64,000 nt of DNA from G965279355 sp965279355 (GCA_965279355.1 OZ257155.1:2480001-2544000), one strand, 5' to 3'; counted from the stretch's first letter, positions 53,380-62,482 are shown. A program made the numbers and translations. The notes: generated by a model not told the origin, from the sequence alone.

Positions 53380-53415
53380 TATTCCCCAAATGATTTCCTT
53401 TTATAGTTGTCATCA
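53380..53415. promoter_or_regulatory. LysR-regulon operator copy 2 (divergent lysR/amidohydrolase region)
   Basis: The site has TATTC, then AAATGATTTCC and CATCACG at the same spacing as copy 1. ATCAC-GGATA-GTGAT (53412-53426) is an inverted repeat at the distal end. It lies 23 bp before lysR and 111 bp before the amidohydrolase start, a classic place for a LysR-type site. Confidence 0.7.
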
Positions 53416-53437
53416 CGGATAGTGATATATTGCTTGC

Positions 53438-54352
53438 ATGCGGTTCCGGGAACTTGATCTCAATCTTCTGGTCGTCCTCGACGCGCTGCTCACCGACATG
53501 AATGTGAGCCGGGCCGCCGAGCGGTTGCATCTGACACAGCCAGCCATCAGCAATTCCCTCAGCCGCCTCCGCCGCCACTTTCAGGACGAACTGCTGCTCA
53601 AGCGCGGCCGCCGCATGGTGCCGACCCCGCTGGCCGAGAACCTGCGCGGCCCGGTGCGCGATGCCCTGCTTCAGTTCCAGACCATCGCCGACACTAGGCC
53701 GAATTTCGATCCGGCGTCAGCCACTCATCGTTTCGTGGTCGTCGCGTCCGACTATGTCTCTGCCACACTGCTCGCCGAAGCCACCATCCGGCTGCAAGCG
53801 GAGGCGCCGGGCATCGCCCTTGTGGCTCACAACCTGACCGAACGGAATCTCGAGCATTTCGACCATGGCGACTGGGATCTCCTGATTGCACCGAAAATCC
53901 CGGCGATCTCAGGGCACCAGACCAGGCTTCTCTTTCAGGAACGGTTTACCTGTATCGCGTGGACGAAGAACCAGACTGTCGGCGATACGCTGACTCTGAA
54001 GCAATATCTCGACGCGCGGCATGTCGTTGCTTCGTTCGACGATCCCAATCTCACGGCATTCGACGAGGCATTTTTGAACTCGCGCGGCCACAAGCGGCAG
54101 GTCGCGGCCGTGGTCCCCAGCTTCACGCTACTGCCGCTTTTTGTCGTCGGCACGCAGAACATTGCGACAATTCACGGCCGTCTGGCACGCCGCTTCGCCA
54201 AAACGGCACCGATCCGAGTCGTCCGGCCGCGGGTCGACTTCCCGTATGTAGAGGAGTTCATCCATTGGCATCGTCACAGGGATCGCGATCCTGCCAATCT
54301 CTGGCTTCGCAATTTCCTGATTGACGTTGCTGCGACACTCCCACAATCCTGA
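53438..54352 (+). CDS. LysR-type transcriptional regulator
   Basis: The 304-residue protein has the LysR winged helix-turn-helix (NVSRAAERLHLTQPAISNSL, about 21-40) and a two-lobed effector domain similar to the NodD/LinR branch (HRFVVVASDYVS). It is divergent from the amidohydrolase-TRAP-hydroxylase unit and probably cotranscribed with the following cyclase (30-bp gap). It is the natural candidate to bind the three shared sites and respond to an aromatic inducer. Confidence 0.93.
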   Translation: MRFRELDLNLLVVLDALLTDMNVSRAAERLHLTQPAISNSLSRLRRHFQDELLLKRGRRMVPTPLAENLRGPVRDALLQFQTIADTRPNFDPASATHRFVVVASDYVSATLLAEATIRLQAEAPGIALVAHNLTERNLEHFDHGDWDLLIAPKIPAISGHQTRLLFQERFTCIAWTKNQTVGDTLTLKQYLDARHVVASFDDPNLTAFDEAFLNSRGHKRQVAAVVPSFTLLPLFVVGTQNIATIHGRLARRFAKTAPIRVVRPRVDFPYVEEFIHWHRHRDRDPANLWLRNFLIDVAATLPQS

Positions 54353-54382
54353 TCCCAAAGAACACGCCTGCGGGAGGAAGCC

Positions 54383-55159
54383 ATGGTACGTCGCTTCGTC
54401 GACATCTCGGTCACGCTTCAAAACGACATCATGTCGGATCCGGAGCTGATTCGGCCGAAGATCGAATACCAGCTGCACGACGAGACCTGCGACGATATCT
54501 GCTCGTTCTTCCCCGGCCTGACGCCGGACCATCTGCCGGAACGCAAAGGCTGGGCGGTCGAAAAGGTCCAGATATCCACCCACAACGGCACGCATGTCGA
54601 TGCGCCCTGGCACTATCACCCGACCATGGATGGCGGGGTTCGCGCCATCGCGATCGACGAGGTTCCGCTGGAATGGTTCTTCCAGCCTGGTGTGAAGCTG
54701 GATTTCCGGAAGCTCCCGGACGGCTATGTGGTGCAGCCCGCCGATATCGAGGCTGAGCTGAAGCGCATCGGCCATACGCTGAAACCGCTCGACATCATTC
54801 TGGCGAACACCGCCGCGGGCGCCCGTTACGGCCAGGATGACTATGTTTCCCGCGGCTGCGGCTTCGGGCGAGACGCAACGCTCTACTTCACCGATCACGG
54901 CGTACGCGTCGTCGGCACTGATGCCTGGAGCTGGGACGCCCCCTTTATTCACACCAAGGCACGTTGGGAGAAAGAGCACGATCCGAGCATCATCTGGGAG
55001 GGCCACAAGGCCGGCATGGAGAAGGGCTACTGCCAGATCGAGAAGCTCGGCAACCTGGAAGTGCTGCCGGCAAACGGATTCACAGTCGCCTGTTTCCCGG
55101 CAAAGATAAAGGCCGCCTCGGCCGGGTGGACGCGCGCGGTAGCGATTTTCGACGAGTAA
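54383..55159 (+). CDS. Cyclase-family (kynurenine formamidase-like) metal hydrolase B
   Basis: The 258-residue paralogue of the protein at 41442 has zinc motif ISTHNGTHVDAPWHYH and TDAWSWDAPF, IWEGHKAG and ASAGWTRAVAIF. GGGAGGAAG precedes ATG 54383. The two cyclases sit in different units of the same presumed regulon, so they may act on successive or alternative substrates. An inverted repeat (55172-55194) follows the stop. Confidence 0.92.
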   Translation: MVRRFVDISVTLQNDIMSDPELIRPKIEYQLHDETCDDICSFFPGLTPDHLPERKGWAVEKVQISTHNGTHVDAPWHYHPTMDGGVRAIAIDEVPLEWFFQPGVKLDFRKLPDGYVVQPADIEAELKRIGHTLKPLDIILANTAAGARYGQDDYVSRGCGFGRDATLYFTDHGVRVVGTDAWSWDAPFIHTKARWEKEHDPSIIWEGHKAGMEKGYCQIEKLGNLEVLPANGFTVACFPAKIKAASAGWTRAVAIFDE

Positions 55160-55171
55160 ATTGCATCCGGC

Positions 55172-55194
55172 ATTCATCACGGGAAATGATGAAT
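55172..55194. promoter_or_regulatory. Perfect 8-bp inverted repeat after cyclase B
   Basis: ATTCATCA-N7-TGATGAAT overlaps the distal end of operator copy 3 and matches the inverted repeats at the same place in copies 1 and 2. It lies 13 bp after the cyclase stop without a T-tract, so it is read as the second half of the regulator site rather than a terminator. Confidence 0.55.
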
Positions 55195-55222
55195 CGTATT
55201 CTGAAAAATCATTTCACGAATA
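55187..55222. promoter_or_regulatory. LysR-regulon operator copy 3 (ring-cleavage operon)
   Basis: On the minus strand this reads TATTCGTGAAATGATTT, then CATCA at the same spacing as copies 1 and 2. It lies 72 bp before the monooxygenase start, in the same orientation relative to the gene as copies 1 and 2 relative to theirs. Confidence 0.7.
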
Positions 55223-55293
55223 CATGAGGGTCCCCTAGCCTGCCAGCCAATCAGACGTGCCGCGATAAAGAGGCCGTCAGGAGGGGAGGATTG

Positions 55294-56487
55294 ATGGATA
55301 CGATTCCTCGTTCAGAGTCAGCGTCGTCGAAAGAGCAGCTCCTTCAGAAGGCGCGTGCACTCGTTCCGACGTTGCGCGAGCGCGCCGAGGCAACGAGCAA
55401 GGCGCGCCGGGTTCCGGTCGAGACGGTCGAGGATTTCTGGAAGTCTGGGACCTTCGCCGCACTCCGGCCGCGACGCTTCGGCGGCCTGGAACTGCGTTAT
55501 TCGGATTTTCTCGATCTCGCCGGCGAGTATGGCCGCGGTGACGGCTCGGCCGCCTGGTTCTACGCGGTGATTGGCGTGCACGAGTTGATGGTCGCCTTAT
55601 GGCCCGAGGAAGTGCAGGCCGAGATCTGGAGCAATCCGCGCAATCTCGTCGCCTCCGCCTTCCTGCCTGGTTGTCAGCCGGTCAAGGAAAAGGGCGGCTA
55701 TCGTGTCTCCGGCCGCTGGGCTTTCTGCAGCGGCGTGGATAATTCGCAGTGGATGGTGCTGGGCGGCATGTTCGGAATGGTCGGCACACCGCCCCATCCG
55801 GATCTGCGGTTCATGCTGATTCCCATCTCCGACTGCAAAATCATCGATGACTGGCATGTCTCGGGGTTGCGCGGCACCGGGAGCAAGACCGTCGTGGTCG
55901 AAAACGCGTTTGTTCCCGAAAACAAGGTACTGAGTTCCGAGGTTTTAGGGCTTGGCGAAGCACCGGGATCACATGTCCACTCGGGCGCAATTTACCGGGC
56001 GCCGCTCTATTCGATCTTCCCCTTCTGCCTGTCCTCCTCGGCAACTGGTATCGCCCGCGGCGCTTTTGAGCAGTTCGTCGATAAGCTCAAAAACAAGACC
56101 GGCTTCGATCCCTTTGCGGCATCCAAGCAACAGCACTGGGCGCCCCGTATCTCGGAAGCGGCTGCGCTGATCGATGCGGCTGAGCTGCTTTACAAGCGGT
56201 CGGCGCACGAGACTGTCACCAAGATCGAGCAGGGAGAGTCGCTGTCGATCGAGCACCGGATGCGCAGCCGCCGCGACCAGGGGTATTCGGTCGTGATGGC
56301 AAAGCAGGCCCTCGATCTGCTGGTCCGGTCCGGCGGCGGCCATGGCATCTACGACAGCGATCCGGTGCGCCGGGCCTATAACGATCTTCAGGCGATGAGT
56401 ACCCATGTCGCCGTGACCTGGGATCTACCGGCGGTCAATTACGGCAACTATTTGCTTGGCAACCAGCCAAACGACACGATGTGGTGA
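55294..56487 (+). CDS. Acyl-CoA-dehydrogenase-fold flavin monooxygenase (group D)
   Basis: The product is 397 residues from ATG 55294, with GGAGGGGAGGA immediately upstream; a TTG one codon earlier is possible. It has the ACAD fold with GDGSAAWFYAVIGVHELMVA, SGRWAFCSGVDNSQWMV and WHVSGLRGTGSKTVVV. This matches two-component flavin monooxygenases such as HsaA/HpaB-type hydroxylases, which need FADH2 or FMNH2 from a separate reductase. No reductase is in the operon. It is first gene of a six-gene rightward unit and probably ortho-hydroxylates a phenol before ring cleavage. Confidence 0.88.
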   Translation: MDTIPRSESASSKEQLLQKARALVPTLRERAEATSKARRVPVETVEDFWKSGTFAALRPRRFGGLELRYSDFLDLAGEYGRGDGSAAWFYAVIGVHELMVALWPEEVQAEIWSNPRNLVASAFLPGCQPVKEKGGYRVSGRWAFCSGVDNSQWMVLGGMFGMVGTPPHPDLRFMLIPISDCKIIDDWHVSGLRGTGSKTVVVENAFVPENKVLSSEVLGLGEAPGSHVHSGAIYRAPLYSIFPFCLSSSATGIARGAFEQFVDKLKNKTGFDPFAASKQQHWAPRISEAAALIDAAELLYKRSAHETVTKIEQGESLSIEHRMRSRRDQGYSVVMAKQALDLLVRSGGGHGIYDSDPVRRAYNDLQAMSTHVAVTWDLPAVNYGNYLLGNQPNDTMW

Positions 56488-56497
56488 GGTATATCCT

Positions 56498-57430
56498 ATG
56501 ATCAAGATTCGCGATGTCGCTTACGGTCGCCTCCGGGCGCCGGATCTCGACAAGATGGAGAAGTTCCTGACTGATTTCGGCATGACGCGCGCGGTGCGCA
56601 CGGACAAGGCGCTTTATATGCGCGGTACCAGCAACGCCCATCATCTACATGTCACCGAACTCGGCGAGCCCGGCTTTGTCGGCTTTGCGTTCTACGCAAA
56701 AAGCATGGCCGACCTCGACGTGATCTCGAAGGCGCCCGGCGCATCGCCGGTGGAGACAATCAACGAGCCCGGCGGCGGTCGTCGCGTGCGGCTGACCGAC
56801 CCCAACGGCTTCCAGATCGAAATCGTGCACGGCATCGAGACGGTCGACGCGGTGAAGCCGCAGCGTCACCCGATCAACTGGCGTGACGAGCCGGTGCTGC
56901 GCGCCGGCGTCGTCTTCCGCCAGAAGCAGGCGCCATCCTTCGTGAAGCGAATGGGCCATGCGGTAATCAATGTTCTCGAATTGAAAAAAACCGTGAACTG
57001 GTATCGAGACATGTTCGGCCTTATTCAGTCCGACGATGTCTATGCCGGCCAGCCGGATAACCTGATTGGATCCTTCAACCGCGCGGACTGCGGCGAAGAG
57101 TATGTCGATCATCACGTATTTTTCTGCGTCCAATCACCGAAGGCAGGCCTCAATCACGTCTCCTACGAGGTTCAGGACATGGACGATGTCTTCATCGGCC
57201 ATGAATACCTCAAAGGACAAGGGTACGAGCATTATTGGGGCATCGGGCGGCATCTGCTCGGCAGCCAGGTGTTCGACTACTGGGAGGATCCGTGGGGCCG
57301 GGTGCATGAGCACTGGACCGACAGCGACCGCCTGAACGCTTCCAGCGGCTCAAGCCTTCATGCCGCGCAAGACGCCTTCGTCTCGCAGTGGGGTCCGGCA
57401 CCGCCGCTCGCACGGCTCATTGCGAAATAA
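56498..57430 (+). CDS. Extradiol-type ring-cleavage dioxygenase (VOC superfamily)
   Basis: The product is 310 residues from ATG 56498; the frame to 56456 overlaps the previous gene. It has two VOC modules. Iron ligands expected for type I extradiol dioxygenases are visible in the second module: His in GHAVINV, His in LNHVSYEV and Glu in VHEHWTD. It resembles BphC/HsaC-size enzymes. It follows a group-D monooxygenase by 10 bp, a common hydroxylase-dioxygenase pair. Confidence 0.9.
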   Translation: MIKIRDVAYGRLRAPDLDKMEKFLTDFGMTRAVRTDKALYMRGTSNAHHLHVTELGEPGFVGFAFYAKSMADLDVISKAPGASPVETINEPGGGRRVRLTDPNGFQIEIVHGIETVDAVKPQRHPINWRDEPVLRAGVVFRQKQAPSFVKRMGHAVINVLELKKTVNWYRDMFGLIQSDDVYAGQPDNLIGSFNRADCGEEYVDHHVFFCVQSPKAGLNHVSYEVQDMDDVFIGHEYLKGQGYEHYWGIGRHLLGSQVFDYWEDPWGRVHEHWTDSDRLNASSGSSLHAAQDAFVSQWGPAPPLARLIAK

Positions 57431-57436
57431 GGCGCC

Positions 57437-58177
57437 ATGCGGCTTCAGGGGAAGATAGCGGTCATCACCGGGGGTGGCAGCGGGATCGGCTTCGCCACCG
57501 CGCATGCGTTCGTCAGGGAAGGTGCAAAAGTTGCGATCTTTGGTCGTGATCCCGCAAAGCTGCAGAAAGCGACAACAATGCTGGGTCCTGCTGCGATCGC
57601 GATCAGCGGGGATGCCGCGAAGCTAGCCGATCTTGAACGGCTCTTTTCCGACGTTGCGCAGCGTCTCGGAACAATCGACATCATCGTGGCAAATGCCGGC
57701 CTGATCGGCCAGAAGCCTTTCGAGACCATCACCGAGGCGGAGTTCGACGCCTTTGCGGATGTGAACTTCAAAGGGGCGTTCTTTACGGTTCAGAAGGCAT
57801 TGCCACACCTGAACGACGGCGCGTCCGTGATACTCGTGTCATCCGCCCTCGCCCATGTCGGCATGCTTGGCCAGTCGCTTTACGCCGCAACAAAAGCGGC
57901 GGTGATTTCGCTGGGAAAGACACTTGGTGCCGCGCTCAGCAGCCGGGGCATTCGGGTCAATGTCGTGTCTCCCGGACCTGTTGAAAGCGGTGTCTGGGAT
58001 CGCCTGCCTGCAGAGGCACGCGAGAAGCAGCGCCTGGGTATCCAGAACTCGCTCCCGATGAAGCGTATGGGCAAACCCGACGAAATCGCTACGGCGATGG
58101 TCTTTCTGGCTTCCGCGGACTCGAGCTTCATGACCGGTTCAGAACTCGTCGTCGACGGCGGCCGTCTCACTCTTTGA
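57437..58177 (+). CDS. Short-chain dehydrogenase/reductase
   Basis: The 246-residue classical SDR has the nucleotide motif TGGGSGIGFATA, the NAG strand (VANAGLIGQ), catalytic Ser (ILVSSALAH) and YxxxK (YAATKAA), with the C-terminal TGSELVVDGG. It is 6 bp after the extradiol dioxygenase gene. It could dehydrogenate a diol or reduce a keto product of the pathway. Confidence 0.93.
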   Translation: MRLQGKIAVITGGGSGIGFATAHAFVREGAKVAIFGRDPAKLQKATTMLGPAAIAISGDAAKLADLERLFSDVAQRLGTIDIIVANAGLIGQKPFETITEAEFDAFADVNFKGAFFTVQKALPHLNDGASVILVSSALAHVGMLGQSLYAATKAAVISLGKTLGAALSSRGIRVNVVSPGPVESGVWDRLPAEAREKQRLGIQNSLPMKRMGKPDEIATAMVFLASADSSFMTGSELVVDGGRLTL

Positions 58178-58205
58178 TCCTCTTTACTCACATGGAAACA
58201 GAGAA

Positions 58206-59129
58206 ATGACTTTCAAGTTGCTCACCTATTCGACCCGCGACAACACAAAGCCACGGGCGGGCATCCTCATAGGCGACAATCGCGTTGTGGACGCCGCGAC
58301 CGCGTTTGCGGACGCCGGAAGCATTGCCGGCGTCGACGCCAGCTCTGCGCTGTCCATCATCCAAGCCTGGGATAAATGCCTGCCAGTTCTGAAAAAGATC
58401 GCGGGCGATACGGGCAGAAAATCTTTAGCGCTGGCCGATGTGACTCTGGCCGCCCCCTTGCTCTATCCCACGAACATCTACTGCGCGGCGGCCAACTATC
58501 AGGATCACTTCCGAGAGATGTCGGGCAAGGACATCGATAAGACGACGCTCAACCCTTATTTCTTCCTGAAGGTGTCGCGGCAGACCGTCATCGGCACCGG
58601 CGCGCAAATCCGTCGCCCCAAGGTCGTGGAAAAGCTGGACTGGGAAGCGGAAATCGCCGCCGTGATCGGCCGCGAGGGTCGCAATATCCCCGCCGACAAG
58701 GCGCTCGACTACATCGCCGGCTATACCGTGATCAACGATCTCTCCGCCCGCGATTATATCCGGCGGCCCGACTGGCCGGCCCTCGCATCGGACTGGCTGT
58801 GGCAGAAATCGTTCGACACCTCCGCCCCTATGGGCCCGTGGATCACGCCGGCCGATCAGATCAAGGACCCGCAGAATCTGTATCTCAAGACCTGGGTCAA
58901 CGACACGCTGAAGCAGGACACGCACAGCAAGTGGATGGTGTTCACCGTCCGCGAGCAGATCGCGGCCTTGTCGCAGCATTTCACCCTGCTGCCCGGCGAC
59001 GTCATCGCCACCGGCACGGGGAGCGGCGTCGGCCATCCGCACAAGGATTACATGAAGCCGGGCGATGTGTGCCGGGTCGAAATCGAAGGTCTGGGGTCGA
59101 TCAGCAACACTGTCGTCCAGGGAGACTAA
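58206..59129 (+). CDS. Fumarylacetoacetate-hydrolase-family protein
   Basis: The 307-residue protein has an N-terminal extension (about 1-95) and the FAH catalytic fold with NYQDHFREM, metal ligands in DWEAEIAAVIGREG, and DLSARDYIRRPDWP. Such enzymes hydrolyse C-C bonds or decarboxylate/isomerise meta-cleavage products. It is fourth gene of the ring-cleavage operon, 4 bp before the next VOC gene. Confidence 0.92.
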   Translation: MTFKLLTYSTRDNTKPRAGILIGDNRVVDAATAFADAGSIAGVDASSALSIIQAWDKCLPVLKKIAGDTGRKSLALADVTLAAPLLYPTNIYCAAANYQDHFREMSGKDIDKTTLNPYFFLKVSRQTVIGTGAQIRRPKVVEKLDWEAEIAAVIGREGRNIPADKALDYIAGYTVINDLSARDYIRRPDWPALASDWLWQKSFDTSAPMGPWITPADQIKDPQNLYLKTWVNDTLKQDTHSKWMVFTVREQIAALSQHFTLLPGDVIATGTGSGVGHPHKDYMKPGDVCRVEIEGLGSISNTVVQGD

Positions 59130-59133
59130 CCAT

Positions 59134-60111
59134 ATGGCCATCAATGGTGTTCAATCGCTTGTATACGGCGTCGACGATCTCGATACGTCGAGCCGTTTCT
59201 ATGAGGATTTCGGGTTGAATCTGGACCGGCGGGACGCCAAGGGCAGCGATTTCAGCACGGCCCGCGGCGAGACCATCTTGCTGCGCCGGCGGGACGATTC
59301 ATCCCTCCCCGCCGATGTGCTGGAGAAACCGGCGGTCCGCGAGATGATCTGGGGCGTTGACACCAAGGCCAGCCTCGACGCTCTGGAAAAGAACCTGTCG
59401 AGCGACCGCAAGGTAACGAAAGATGCCACCGGGACATTGCACACGGTCGACGATGTCGGCATTCCGATCGGCTTCCGCGTCTTTACGCCGAACCCGCTGA
59501 CCTTCGAGCAGGTACCGACCAACACGCCGACGGAAGTCCGCCGCTGGAACGCCAACCGCAAATGGTACGGCAAGGCGGCGCCGAAGCTGATCCATCACAT
59601 CGGTTATGGCGTTCCGAAGCGCGATGTCCAGAAACTCGTGGACTTTTACGTAAAGCGGCTGAACTTCCGGATCACGGATGTGTCGCGTGGCTTTGCCGTC
59701 TTCCTGCTGGCGGATGGCCGCCAGGATCACCACAGCATCTTTATCATCGCGTCGGAGGCCTTGCAGTCGGCGGGGCTGCTCTGGAACCACGTCTCCTTCG
59801 GCGTGGAGAACATTGATGAGGTCGTTGCCGGCGCCAACTATCTCCAGCGCCGCAAATGGGTCAGCCGCAACGGACTCAGCCGCCACAGGATCTCCTCGGC
59901 AATCAACTTCTACGCAATATGCCCTGCCGGCGGTGAGACCGAGTACCTGACCGACACGGATTTCGTGGACAAGGACTGGAAGCCCCGCATGTGGGACCCG
60001 CGCTTTGGCGTCTATATGTGGAATGCCGAAGTGCCGGACTTCATGATGAACGAACCCGCGCACGATGTGTCGATCCTCGAAGGGCCGATACCGGAATTCA
60101 CGAAGCAATAA
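59134..60111 (+). CDS. Second extradiol-type VOC dioxygenase
   Basis: The product is 325 residues from ATG 59134, with GGGAG 9 bp upstream; the frame to 59065 overlaps the FAH-family gene. It has two VOC modules. Candidate iron ligands are His in IHHIGYGVP, His in LWNHVSFGV and Glu in GGETEYLTD. It is not a close copy of the dioxygenase at 56498, so the operon carries two ring-cleavage-type enzymes. Confidence 0.88.
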   Translation: MAINGVQSLVYGVDDLDTSSRFYEDFGLNLDRRDAKGSDFSTARGETILLRRRDDSSLPADVLEKPAVREMIWGVDTKASLDALEKNLSSDRKVTKDATGTLHTVDDVGIPIGFRVFTPNPLTFEQVPTNTPTEVRRWNANRKWYGKAAPKLIHHIGYGVPKRDVQKLVDFYVKRLNFRITDVSRGFAVFLLADGRQDHHSIFIIASEALQSAGLLWNHVSFGVENIDEVVAGANYLQRRKWVSRNGLSRHRISSAINFYAICPAGGETEYLTDTDFVDKDWKPRMWDPRFGVYMWNAEVPDFMMNEPAHDVSILEGPIPEFTKQ

Positions 60112-60130
60112 TCAGTAAACTGAGGAGCCC

Positions 60131-61450
60131 ATGCCAAAGCTCAACGCGACACACGATCCCGACCGCCGAAGCTGGGTTGAGTCAGCCAATCAGGCCGATA
60201 CGGATTTTCCGATTCAGAATCTGCCGTTCGGGATATTCCAGGACAACAACGGCATCAGGGGCGGCGTCGCCATCGGCGACAAGGCCTTCGATCTCACAGC
60301 AGGCGTGGATACAGGTCTCTTTACGAGCCGCGCGGCCGAGGCCGCGAAGGCTGCTGCTGGGCCAACGCTGAATCCGCTGATGGCGTTGGGCAATGAAGCC
60401 GCATCGGCGCTGCGCGCCCGGCTTTCGGATCTGTTGCGCACGGACAGCCCCGATCTCGATCGCATCAAGACGCTGTCCAATAAGCTCCTGCTGGATAGAA
60501 ACTCCGTCGAGATGAAGCTGCCGGCGAAGGTCGGCGCCTTCACCGACTTCCTGTGCTCGGAATCGCACACAAGGCGGATGTCACCGGCCGGCACGCTGCC
60601 GCCGGCGTTCAAGTCCCTGCCCATCGCCTATAACAGCCGCGCCAGTTCGGTTCGGGTCAGCGGCGAACCAATCCATCGGCCGCACGGCCAATACAAGGAT
60701 GCCGACGGGGTCGTCCGCTTCGGCCCAGAGCCGGCGCAAGATTATGAGCTGGAGCTTGGCATCTTCATCGGCCCCGGCAACCCGATCGGCGCGCCGATCC
60801 CGATTCACGATGCCGGACGGCATATCTTCGGCTATTGCCTGCTCAACGACTGGTCGGCGCGCAGCATCCAGTACTGGGAGTCGACGCCGCTCGGCCCGTT
60901 CCTGAGCAAGAGCCTGTCTACAACCATCTCACCCTGGGTCGTCACCGCTGAGGCTCTGGCCCCGTTTCGCGTGGCAGCCCCTTCGCGCGAACCAGAGGAC
61001 AAACTGCTCGACTATCTTCTCTTCTCCGAGGATCAGGCTGAAGGCGGGATCGACATCGAACTGGAGGCGTATCTGGCGACCGAAAAGATGCGCGCCGCTG
61101 GCAAGGCGCCCGAACGCGTCGTCCGCACCAACTATCGGAACATCTACTGGACCTTCGCGCAAATGGTCGCCCATCATTCCAGCAACGGTTGCAACCTGCA
61201 ATCAGGCGATATTCTGGCGAGCGGCACCATCTCCGGCCCAACAAACGAATCCCGCGCCTGCATCGCCGAGATCACCCGGCGCGGGGATCCGCCCATCGCC
61301 CTGTCGAACGGCGAGACCCGCGCCTGGCTGCACAACGGCGACGAAGTGATCTTCCGCGGCCGTGCGTCGCGCGAGGGTTATGCGTCTATCGGTTTTGGAG
61401 AATGTCGCGGTACGCTCCTGCCGGCCATCAAATGGCCGGCGAGCGCGTGA
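60131..61450 (+). CDS. fahA: Fumarylacetoacetase
   Basis: The 439-residue protein resembles full-length fumarylacetoacetase: the N-terminal domain carries SWVESANQADTDFPIQNL and FGIFQDNNGIR. The catalytic domain has DFLCSESHTRRM, GPEPAQDYELELGIFIGPGN, NDWSARSIQYWE and TISPWVVTAEAL. The enzyme splits fumarylacetoacetate into fumarate and acetoacetate at the end of homogentisate-type pathways. It is last gene of the operon, so the pathway probably ends in a C-C hydrolysis giving central metabolites. No homogentisate dioxygenase was seen. Confidence 0.93.
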   Translation: MPKLNATHDPDRRSWVESANQADTDFPIQNLPFGIFQDNNGIRGGVAIGDKAFDLTAGVDTGLFTSRAAEAAKAAAGPTLNPLMALGNEAASALRARLSDLLRTDSPDLDRIKTLSNKLLLDRNSVEMKLPAKVGAFTDFLCSESHTRRMSPAGTLPPAFKSLPIAYNSRASSVRVSGEPIHRPHGQYKDADGVVRFGPEPAQDYELELGIFIGPGNPIGAPIPIHDAGRHIFGYCLLNDWSARSIQYWESTPLGPFLSKSLSTTISPWVVTAEALAPFRVAAPSREPEDKLLDYLLFSEDQAEGGIDIELEAYLATEKMRAAGKAPERVVRTNYRNIYWTFAQMVAHHSSNGCNLQSGDILASGTISGPTNESRACIAEITRRGDPPIALSNGETRAWLHNGDEVIFRGRASREGYASIGFGECRGTLLPAIKWPASA

Positions 61451-61596
61451 CAGAAGTGAAGTCAAGATACAGGACAGCCCCCGGCGCCCTGGTTGCTTAA
61501 CAGAGTCGAAGGACGTTCTGACAGGATCTTTCCAAGACCAATAGAAGCCACGCCGATAAAGACCGAAGCCGAAAAGCTGGACTGCACAAAGCGCGT

Positions 61597-62388
61597 TTAT
61601 CCCGACTTAGGCGCTCCCATTCGACGCGACAGCTTCCGGGCGGACTCCACGACGGCTCGCGCGGGAATTTCGGTCTTGGAGATACTGAGCTGGCCGGACA
61701 ATCCAGCTGCAGCAATTACAGCGGTTATCCTGCCCGTGTGATCGAAGACTGGGGCTGTGATCGCAGCGACGCCCGGCGCAACGATGCTATGGCCAGCTGC
61801 AAACCCGGTCTTTCGAACTCCCGCAAAGAGATCTTCGACATCTTTCAGGGTGCGTAGGCCGGCGCGTCTTGCCGCTCCATTTTGTTCAGCAAGCTCGGTT
61901 CTTATCAGATCCTGAGTGGAGCGCGCGTCAAGGTATGTACCAAAAACCAAACCGAAGAGCGAGCTTAGAACAGGAAACACCGTGCCGAGACGAACGGCCG
62001 GGGAAACCAGCTGAGGTGTCTCCGCCCAGCGGATGATCGTGGGTCCGTGATTGCCCCAGATCGCCAGCGACGCCGTAGTATTGAGCCTGTCGCGCAACTC
62101 ATCGAGCGCGTCCTGCGCCAACGTGACGACGTCAAGATTACGGATTGCTGCCAATCCGCAATCGATGGCAAACGACCCAAGCGTATATGGTTCTCCGGTT
62201 CCTGCTTGGGCCGCCAACCCGGTGCGAACGAGGCTCGTCATGTATTTATGCGCTTGGCTACGAGGCATTCCTGCCGCCGAAGCGAGCGCGCTCAACGGCA
62301 TTGGCGCTGATGCACTGCTGAGCGCCCTCAGCAGTGGCGCCGCGACCTCCACTGACTGAATGCCCGTTCGAACGCCAGAGTCCCCCAC
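61597..62388 (-). CDS. IclR-family transcriptional regulator
   Basis: The product is 263 residues from GTG 62388, with GGAGGAGAG upstream at good spacing; the longer frame to 62592 overlaps the divergent gene. It has an N-terminal winged helix-turn-helix (LSALASAAGMPRSQAHKYM, about 35-53) and a C-terminal ligand domain (SIVAPGVAAITAPVFDHTGRI in part). It is divergent from the Rieske oxygenase at 62498 across 109 bp and is its likely regulator. GTTACT (62411-62416) and AGTAAC (62442-62447) form a split inverted repeat in the gap. Confidence 0.92.
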   Translation of the reverse strand: MGDSGVRTGIQSVEVAAPLLRALSSASAPMPLSALASAAGMPRSQAHKYMTSLVRTGLAAQAGTGEPYTLGSFAIDCGLAAIRNLDVVTLAQDALDELRDRLNTTASLAIWGNHGPTIIRWAETPQLVSPAVRLGTVFPVLSSLFGLVFGTYLDARSTQDLIRTELAEQNGAARRAGLRTLKDVEDLFAGVRKTGFAAGHSIVAPGVAAITAPVFDHTGRITAVIAAAGLSGQLSISKTEIPARAVVESARKLSRRMGAPKSG

Positions 62389-62482
62389 GTTGACTCTCCT
62401 CCTATCGGTCGTTACTCTAAAGGAGTCGCTGTTTCCTATTAAGTAACATACCTTCCGCGATGCTGGAAGGGCCGTTTCATCA

